Source of the DNA: Cladorhizidae sp. MBARI D1340-BT2
Taxonomy: Eukaryota; Porifera; Demospongiae; Poecilosclerida; Cladorhizidae
Direction of reading: 5' to 3'
Assembly (NCBI GenBank): GCA_028752905.1
Contig: JAQNBH010000017.1
Location: 38,463,929 to 38,527,928, forward strand
Length of the DNA stretch: 64,000 bases
The notes under the pieces were generated by a model. The model ran no database searches. It saw nothing but the letters and a program-made list of their open reading frames with translations, and was not told where the DNA came from. This document shows positions 11,901-20,900 of the stretch, in pieces (position 1 is the stretch's first letter; every line of letters starts with the position of its first letter). Position numbers and translations under genes: made by a program.

Positions 11901-14900
11901 GGGGTGCCTGGTGATGGGTGGCTAGGTGGCGGTGCCGGGGTGCCTGGTGATGGGTGGCTAGGTGGCGGTGCCGGGGTGCCTGGTGATGGTAGGGGGTGGT
12001 CCGGTGGTGGGATGGGGAAGGTGTTCCTCCTGAGGTATTGGCGGTTGCGAGTGGTAAGTCTGCCGTTGCTGTCCATCCGGACTTGATACTGCATGACCTC
12101 TACCACCACGCCTGTGCTGTCCCATTTGGTTGGGTGGTGGCCGGTCTGGTTTTGCACCAGTACTCTGTCTCCGCGTATGAGGGGGGAGAGGTTTTTGGTG
12201 TGCTCCGTCCAGCGTTTCTTGCCCAGGGATTGGCGCTTCTCTAGTGCTGTTAGCCTTATCTGTTGGGTAGCACCTTCCTGGGTCGGCTGTTGAAGTCGTG
12301 TTGGGAGGGTAGGTAGCAGGTCTCTGGTTGGGCGGCCAAAGAGGCACATGGCCGGTGACATCCTCGTGTCAGGGCAGGGGCAGTTCCTGTAGGTCAGGAG
12401 TGCCTTGAAGAAGGCTGACTTCAGGGCGCCCCCTGGGTCTGTGTTCCCGGTGATGAGTCGCTTGACGGTTTTGACCCCTGTTTCGGCGCGGTTGTTCGCG
12501 TGGGGGTGGTATGCCGAGGATGTCCTGTGGTGGACCCCCCAGCTAGCCAGCAGATCTTTTGTTGCGTGGGCGGTGAATTCGGGTCCTCCATCTGTTGTGA
12601 GCGTGGCTGGGATGCCAAAGGTTGCAAAGGTCTCCCTGAGTACCTGTATGAGGCCTGTGGCTCCGCTGCTCGCCTGCGATACGATGGGCCATCCCGAGAA
12701 GCGATCCACCAGTACGAGGTAGACGGATCCTTCGTGGTGGAAGAAGTCTGCGTGTAGGTGCTCGAACGGGTGGTCCGCCTCCTCAGGGGTTATTGGTGGC
12801 ATGTGGGGTTGAGAGGGGGCATTCCCGTTGCAGATGTGGCATCTGCTCCTTGTGGCGGCGATATCTGCTGTCAGGCCTGGCCAGTATATGGATGCTTTCG
12901 CCCTGGCTGTCATCCCGCTTGTCCCTTGGTGTGCAGTGTGCAGGGTGGCAAGGCATGCTTGCCGTAGGGAGGAGGGGTTGATGAGACGGTCGCCCAGACA
13001 TACCACGTCGTCGACTATTGTGAGGTCGGTTATCACAGGAAAATACGCCTGTATCCCCACTGGGAGCAAGTCACGTTTGTTGGGGGGTCCTGCTTCTATG
13101 ACCAGCATAAGGTCCTGGAGGGACTGGTCTGCCGTGGTGGCTATCTGAAGCTGTTCCCAGTTGATGGGGGTGGCTGAAATCGCTGCGCACATTGCTGAGG
13201 AGAGGCCGTCGTCGTCTGCGAGGGCAAGGGTGGAGCAGTTCGGGCCGGGGGCTGGCAGGTCATCTGGCAGGTGGAGTCTGGCGGGTGTCCTTGTCCCAGT
13301 TGGGTGACGTGACAGGGCGTCACTGGTCAGGTTTCTGGCGCCCGGGATGTATACCATCCTGAATCGGTACCTGAGGGTCTTCTCTTTGAGATTCCTCAGG
13401 CGGGGATTCGGGATGTCCTCCAGGCACCTGTCCCCGAATAGCTTCAGCAGTGGTTTGTGGTCCACCGCTACTGTCAGGTCCCGGCACCCGAGTACAAAGT
13501 GCCTGGCTTTGTCAAGCGCGTCGGCTACGGCTAGGGCCTCCCCTTCCACAGGGGCGTATCGAGACTCTGCTGCATGAGTGAATCTCGATCCCACCAAGGT
13601 GACGCGCCAGCCGTCCCGGCAACAGAAAGGATCGCGGGACGGGCACTGGCAGTGTTTCTGTGTGAGCCAGAAGCCAATCCCGTCCTTGCTCCAGTCTGTC
13701 GCCAGGCAGGTGGGGCGCCCCTTGTCGAAGATCTCTACTCCCGCTCGGATGCTCTCGCATATGTGTTGTTTGGACGCGGCGAGGGCTTCGGTCAGCTGAT
13801 CTGACCATTGGAAGGGGGTGGAGGGCTTCAGGAGATCCCTGAAGGGGAGCATGGTTGCCGTCATGGCGAAGGTGTAGGAAATTTGGTTTACGAGGCCAAA
13901 CCATGCTTTGATGTCAGTGATGTTTGTTGGGGTGGGGAATTCCTTGATGGCCGCCGTGAATTTGTCAGCGGGGCGGACCTCTGTGGGGGTGACTGTGAAC
14001 CCCGCGAACTCCACTTCGTCTTCTGCAAAGCGGAACTTTGTTGGGTTCAGGGTGATGCCGTTCGTGGCACAAATGTGCAGCCACCGCACTGCCTGATAGA
14101 AGGATCCCTCTATGTTATCCGCCCATAGCAGGGCATCATCGATGCACTTGGTCTTGTTGGTTACATTGGTAATGAGGGCGTCGTACCGTGCCGTGTAGGC
14201 GTCTCCCGAGGCGATGTAGCCTTGTGGGGCCGTCAGGTAGCGGTACCTCCCCCAGGGTGTGATAAACGTGGTGTAATGTTTGTCTCCCTCAGCTAGGGCC
14301 ACGGAGTGGTAGCCGTTCCACGCGTCGAAGATTGTTTTCTTCGTCATTCGTGGGATGGCCCTGGCCTGGTGGAAGGGTGAAGGGCAGTGGTGGGTCTCCC
14401 GGGTGGCGTGCTGGTTGAGGGGTTGGAAGTTTATGGTCCTCCTGAGCGCCCCGTTCTTCTTGGTGCAGATCACCATTCGGTGGCACCAAGTGACGGGCGT
14501 GCCCAGGGGGACCTTTTCCAGCACGCCGAGCCGGACATCCCTGTCCAGCCCTGCCTTCACCTCCTCCTGCCAGTGAATAGGTATGGTGATGGGGGTGTGG
14601 CACGGTTTGGGGACAGCGTTGGGGTCGATCTTCAGCGAGAGAGGGGGGCCGGACATCATAGGCAGAGGCTGGTGTTCGCACGTGTTGAATGCGCTGGATG
14701 CGTAGAGGTTGAGGAGATACTTCTCCAGCTTCTGTCTGTTTCCCTCTGTGGCTGGGAATGGCAGTGTCGTGGGCCTATCTGGTGGTGGGGATCTGGTGGG
14801 ACAGGAGCATGGGCGAGCCGCAGGTTGTGTCTGAGGTGCTGGTGGTTTGGCCTGCCGAGTTAGTGGTGGGCTTGTCCCGGTGGTTCCGGTGTCCCTAATC

Positions 14901-17900
14901 AGTGCCAGTGGTTGGCTGGTGATCTTGCCGTTCGGGGCTGGTGAACGCAGCGGGAATCCCAGATTAATTAGTCCCAGGTCGCATGCTGACATGCTGAGGT
15001 AAAGCTTGGTGGCTACGGGACTAAAGTACATCATTTGCCTCGTTTCCTTGTCTGTGTCTCTGGCTCTGATCCTGGTGAGTGCGGCTCCCATGATGGGCAT
15101 GGGGTTGCCACTGGCAGAGTTCATGGTGAGGGAGCTTGGGATGAGGTCTTGTACACTGAGGTTGAGGCCACGCATGAGGGTGGGGCCTGCCAAGCAACTC
15201 TGGCAGCCGGTGTCGGCGAGGGCACTTGTGGTGAGGTTTCGCCGCTCTCTCCTGAGGGTTTGCCCGTGGGTCTGGAAGTCTGCTCGATGGGTGGAGACGA
15301 TGACGTTGAGGGTTGGTTGGGGTGGTGAGCGACGCTGTGCCCAGGTTTGGGATGCCTGGTCCCAGGTTTGGTGTGGCAGGGTGCCTTCCGTCATGTCGCT
15401 GACCATTTCCTGGATGGCACTCTCTTGCTCTGCTGTCTGCCAACACATCTGTGATGTGTGGTTGGGGCGGCCGCAGGATTGGCAAGTTTTGCCAAATGCA
15501 GGGCATTGGGTCCTCCTGATGGCCGTCCTTGCTCTGGTGCCATGGCCTTGGCGGCCGCAGAAGCAGCATGCTGTCTTGCTGTTTGGATGTGGGGTGGGCG
15601 TGGTTGTGGGCCATATGGGCGTGGCTGACCGGTTGGGTTTGGGGTGCGTGGCTTTGGGTGGTGGGTGCTGCCGCTGGAGCTTATACCCACTATGCAGTGC
15701 ATCCCCCTGGTCTGCCTCATCATTGATGGCACTGTTGCTAGCTTGGGGTGGGGTAGTCATTATGGTAAATGATTGTTTGCCTATGACCCTCACCATTATG
15801 AACTGTACCAGCTCCTCGACTGTCTGGTCTTTGTCTGGCTCCCTCAACAGGTCCGCCTGGATGTCGGGGTCGGCGAGGCCGACGCACAGTTGGTCCGCCA
15901 CTCTGTCCTCGCTCTGGCTGTTGACTATCGCACAGCCCGTGCATTTTCGGTCGAATCGACACACCTCGGCCTGGCCTCGCAGGCGGGCCACGAACGACCT
16001 GACGGTTTCGCCCCTGTCTTGAGTCATCCTAGAGAGCGTCACTCTGGCTGCCCTCTTGTTCTCCTCCTGCACTGCCATAGCTCTGATGGCTGCCAGGAGG
16101 TCTGGCTCTGTGTATTCCCTGAGGGGCGTGGGGCCGGTGGCGTTCATGGTGACGTCCCGGCGGAGCTTGGGGTCTAGGCATGCCAGCAGCTGGATGGTGA
16201 TATGTGGGGCAGCCAGGCTGGCTGCCTGCGAGTACTCTTTCCACCGGTTCAGGAAGTACTGCCACCCCTTCGAGGTTTCTCCGGCTGATAGCCCTGGTCT
16301 GGGGATTTGGGTGGGCTTGAAGGAGGCTGCCTGACTGTGGTCCATCGAGATGTGGCCTGTCATGAGGGCTACTGCCATTCCTGGTTCTGTCCCCTCCGCT
16401 ATGGTGAAGGGGCAGCCGGCTTTGGGGCAGTTCGCTGACATAAGGTGGGCGGGCGTTAATTGGAGAAGTGAAAATCGGTCTACAAAGCGCGCTAACCTCT
16501 AGCCTGCACTCCTGCTGGTGAGGCACACTGTCTAGCTGGATATACTAGTTAGTTAGAGCACGCATAGTTAAATGCAATGCACCTTCTCATTCATGGATCA
16601 AACTGGATAATAAATCGATACGATGTTTAGAGATGCGTGCTCTAACTAAAGTGTATGACAAGGGGCATGCGCATGGTAAGGGGTCGCTAACATGGTAAGG
16701 GATCGCTGTAACAGGGAGGTACATGATACAAGGTGTGTGCATGGAATGAATAGTTTAGATGATTATTGTCTACTTGTCCTGGAAGAAAGTAATTGTTTGA
16801 GGCTGGAGCTGTATCACTATTCTCTAGAAGAAAGGGCTCGATATCACCGTAATGTATCATTATCTGATGTATTACCTCCCACTTGCTCCACCATCGTGTA
16901 TCACTATAGGAAGCCATTGACCGACCAGTGTTTTGTTTCCAGGCTAACTTGGCCTTAGGACTGTGCGAGAACATTGTTATCCATGCACTCATAAACTCTA
17001 GGTGGTTTGGAACTTCAAAGTGTTCACCAACCCTGTTAAGTGTATGGGAGAAGCAAAGCACATCCAATAATTTGGGATAAACTATTTTCAAAATACGTAA
17101 GGCAACACCATTTGAAGAGGCTCTATCACGCAGCTGGCCAATAGCATGTTTGGTTCAATGCTATATGTGGTAGAAAGAACTTTGATAAGCTCACATGCTA
17201 TTTCCTCTCCGGAAGACTTTGCTACAAGTCGCTATTGTATCACGACTCATGATGTTAGATTTAACACCATAAATCATGTGGTTGTGATAATTAATGAAAT
17301 GTACACAAATAGCCAGTGGACTCAAAGTTCACATAATTATGCTAAAATATTTGCCTATTATTCTCAGCATTATGCTAATTCTCAGAGGCCTATTATTCTA
17401 AAAATTATGCCAGCATATTGCCATCTCAGAAACTGAATATGAGAGAACTGACTACACAGTTAATATAGAGATGAAAGGCATACCGGCAATAAAAGAGAGA
17501 CAGTCTAATGATGGAAAGCATTATGGAACAAACATTATCAAGAGTGCAAACCCTCTCTCTAAAAAGATGTCTGAAATTCTAATACACTTGGCTGCATCAT
17601 GGATGATAAAAGCACTACCGTATTCCGTAAAGACATTCCTATTAAGTGGGAGGGTAAGGATAATGACATCAATAATTAACAGCAGATGCCTTGGGGTGTT
17701 TGTGGGTTTCAGAGAGGAAACTGACACCTTGATGCAAGGGTGTAAAAACAAAATAGTGTATGGTGAGTAATAAAATAATAAAATGCAGACATGCCCCCTT
17801 TTTGTTTCTGCACAAAATCAAAAACATCAACAAAATTAAATAAGAAAAAAGATGATTTGATGACTAAAATTTGATGACTAAAATTACAATATCAAATGCA

Positions 17901-20900
17901 TTATACCTGAAATTAAAAATTGCATTCATACAATGCATGCACCTAGTACAACTGCTTGAGAAATAAAGGACTAGTCCACACTTGTCTTTTTGTTATCTGT
18001 TCTCCTCCACCTTCTCCCTGCTCTCAAAGTGGGCATGGCCCTAGCCCAGACAATGTGTGGCAGTGATTAAATGGAGCTATATAGGAGAAGGCTCAATGGT
18101 TCTCATGTTTGGCAATGTACTTCACAAATAAGAACTTGATGTCAATTCTCTAGCATCCTCTAAACATTAACTGAAAGTAGGACGGGTGCTTCATCTTAGA
18201 GTGCGACAAATGGGATTCAGTGACACTTTGGACTTATTCTAGCATAAGGAATTGGCATTATACTCATTTATACTCTGCATGTGTTGATATCTCAATATTT
18301 ATTATACTGATATAGTGTATATTAATACCAATTATACATATACAGTGTCATTGTGCTCTTGTATTAACAATAATAATTATCATAGAAAGGATTGAGGAAC
18401 TCCTTCATGAAAATGAACGTCGAGGCAGGGTGATTTATGAGAAAATCTTTGGCATACTAGAAGAAGCTAGTTACCTTTCTGAACACAACAATTTAACCAT
18501 GCCTAGGATGGTGAGAGATCCAATGCTGAAAGATGTCGCTCATATGGTGGAAATATTGCAGGTAAAATTAAATGTCGAAATAGTTCTAGAGCATTGTGTC
18601 TATTCTATATATTACTACATTATACAAATTATTATAGAAATATATTCATGAGGGAGTACTGAATATGAATTTAATGTCACAAGAGTATATGAAGCAAAAT
18701 GGTACACTTTACTACATTATTATCAGGAAAATTTACATGACATATGCTATTATTTGTTATTATAGCGGAACTTCTGAAAGCAGAAGGCAACCTCCAATTA
18801 ATGCACAAGTACAAAGATGGTAGGCCCAGTTTGTGAAATTACACAAAATTAATATGTATTTATAGTTGTTATTTCCACTGCAGTAATAGAAAATGAATCA
18901 GAATTATTGCAATGTCTATCTAAGAAGGTATAACTACTATATATATATAATATATATACTGACATAACAAAAGGAATATTTATTCTTCATTTTATTTAGG
19001 ATAAAAAGATTGCAAGACTGCAAGAAGTTCTCAATAAGCTTAAAGCTGGCATGAATCATTTCTCTAGTAAGTATATAATAATTGTATATATATTGTATTA
19101 TAAAAAAAAATTCCTAGCCATGACAAGGTATGGATCACCTGTTGCCACACATGCATGGAGCAGTAAAATAATTCTCTATAGACAAGAAAAAATTACTATA
19201 AAGAATTGAGTTGTCAAAGAAGGAAGGAAACATGACCGTACCCATGTGGACCACAAAAACTTAGATGATCCTTACCATTTAAATCAGTACACACTAAAAA
19301 TGACTTTCTCGATAATCATTTACTTATCGGTATTTCAGCTATATAGATGGTTCAGGAATATCTTTACCATGTCAACTGAGAGTTTGTTGATAGGTGTATA
19401 TATATTGTTTTAAAAAGGTCCTCTAAATGTTTGTGCTCTAGTCTAGCTACTTGGCGACATTCTTATTTCCTTTAAAGTCAAACCAGTATGTTTTGTGTGC
19501 TTTAAGTACGTACGACTTTTTGCTTGATTTTAATTTTCTTCTGTTGTTTCTGTCAGCTGTAGCCTTGTTGAGAGTTGCTCAAGTCCAGCTGTAGCCTTGT
19601 TGAGAGTTGCTCAAGTCCATCTGTAACCTTGTTGAGAGTTGCTCCAGCCAAGCTGTAGCCTTGTTGAGAGTTGCTTCAGTCCAGCTGTAGCCTTGTTGAG
19701 AGATGCTCCAGTCCAGCTGTAGCCTTGTTGAGAGATGCTCCAGTCCAGCTGTAGCCTTGTTGAGAGCTGCTCCAGTCCAGCTGTAGCCTTGTTGAGAGCT
19801 GCTCCAGTTCAGCTGTAGCCTTGTTGAGAGTTGCTCCAGCCCAGCTGTAGCCTTGTTGAGAGATGCTCCAGTCCAGCTGTAGCCTTGTTGAGAGATGCTC
19901 CAGTCCAGCTGTAGCCTTGTTGAGAGCTGCTCCAGTCCACCTGTAACCTTGTTGAGAGCTGCTCCAGTTCATCTGTAGCCTTGTTGAGAGTTGCTCCAGC
20001 CCAGCTGTAGCCTTGTTGAGAGATGCACTGTCCCAGCTGTAGCCTTGTTGAGAGATGCTCCAGTCCAGCTGTTGCAATGTTGAGAACTACACCAATTGAC
20101 GGTCTCAAGTCCCCACTTCAGTTGAATGTCATCTCATTTTTACATACTTTTTTCTGACTTGTTTCTACTTCTTGTATCCATCTTTTTGTTGTTGTTGTTG
20201 AGTCAGTACCTTGGAGGGTCAGCTGCTACAACCACCTCCTCCTTCAAGGGCTTGTCAGTTTTTAGTCTTAGTTTTGGTAGTTTACTATATACCTTAGCAA
20301 ATGATTCAAGGGTGCACTGCATTTTTTTTTTGTAATATCATCCAAACTACTATTAGACTGCTGAGAAGCTTCCTCTGTGTTTTAGCTAAGATATTATGAT
20401 GAGCTTCGTGTGGTGCATGTGTGTTGTGTTGTGTGTGTGCATGTAAAATGTCATGTACTCTCTGACCAATTGGAAAACTTCTCACTTTTACCTCTATTGC
20501 AGTGTTATATTCAATAACAATTTTAAAGAAAACTGGGAAGTTTTATGGCATTTCACTATCATTATACATTTCACTATCATTGTAATACCGAAAAGTCATT
20601 TAGCCTCTAAATCCAGAGACAAAATCTGTCGAACTATAGTGGTAAGTGCACTAGCCCTCCCTATATTGGTTTCAAAATGTGACGGCTGACACCCCCCTCC
20701 CCCTCCCTTCTTATACTTAAGTCAGCATCTTATCTGCTTATATGAGTGGTGTTTTTGTCTGCTGTTATATATCTGCTAATTTAGTAAACCAGAAGACCCC
20801 CCCAATGTAAATGTGGACTGAAATTTATCTATGTTTTTATCTCTTTTCCCCTTTGAGTAACTTGTGCACAAAAATTCATTCATAAACACTTCAGTAACAG

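Larger units (their letters stand above)
11325..16772 (-). mobile_element. Complete Ty3/gypsy LTR retrotransposon (about 5.45 kb)
   Basis: Two 208-bp LTRs (11325-11532 and 16565-16772) are identical by eye. Between them lie a primer-binding site, a short leader, one uninterrupted Gag-Pol frame and a polypurine tract. A 5-bp CTTGT duplication flanks the element. It is inserted in a decayed hAT transposase that itself sits in intron 4 of gene B, antisense to the host gene. The internal region is clearly more GC-rich than the surrounding DNA. Identical LTRs and an intact frame indicate a very recent insertion. Confidence 0.95.

Noticed and set aside
11452..16334. Many ORFs on + inside the gypsy element, up to 338 codons
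   Set aside because: They are antisense shadows of the GC-rich Gag-Pol frame. None has domain signatures.
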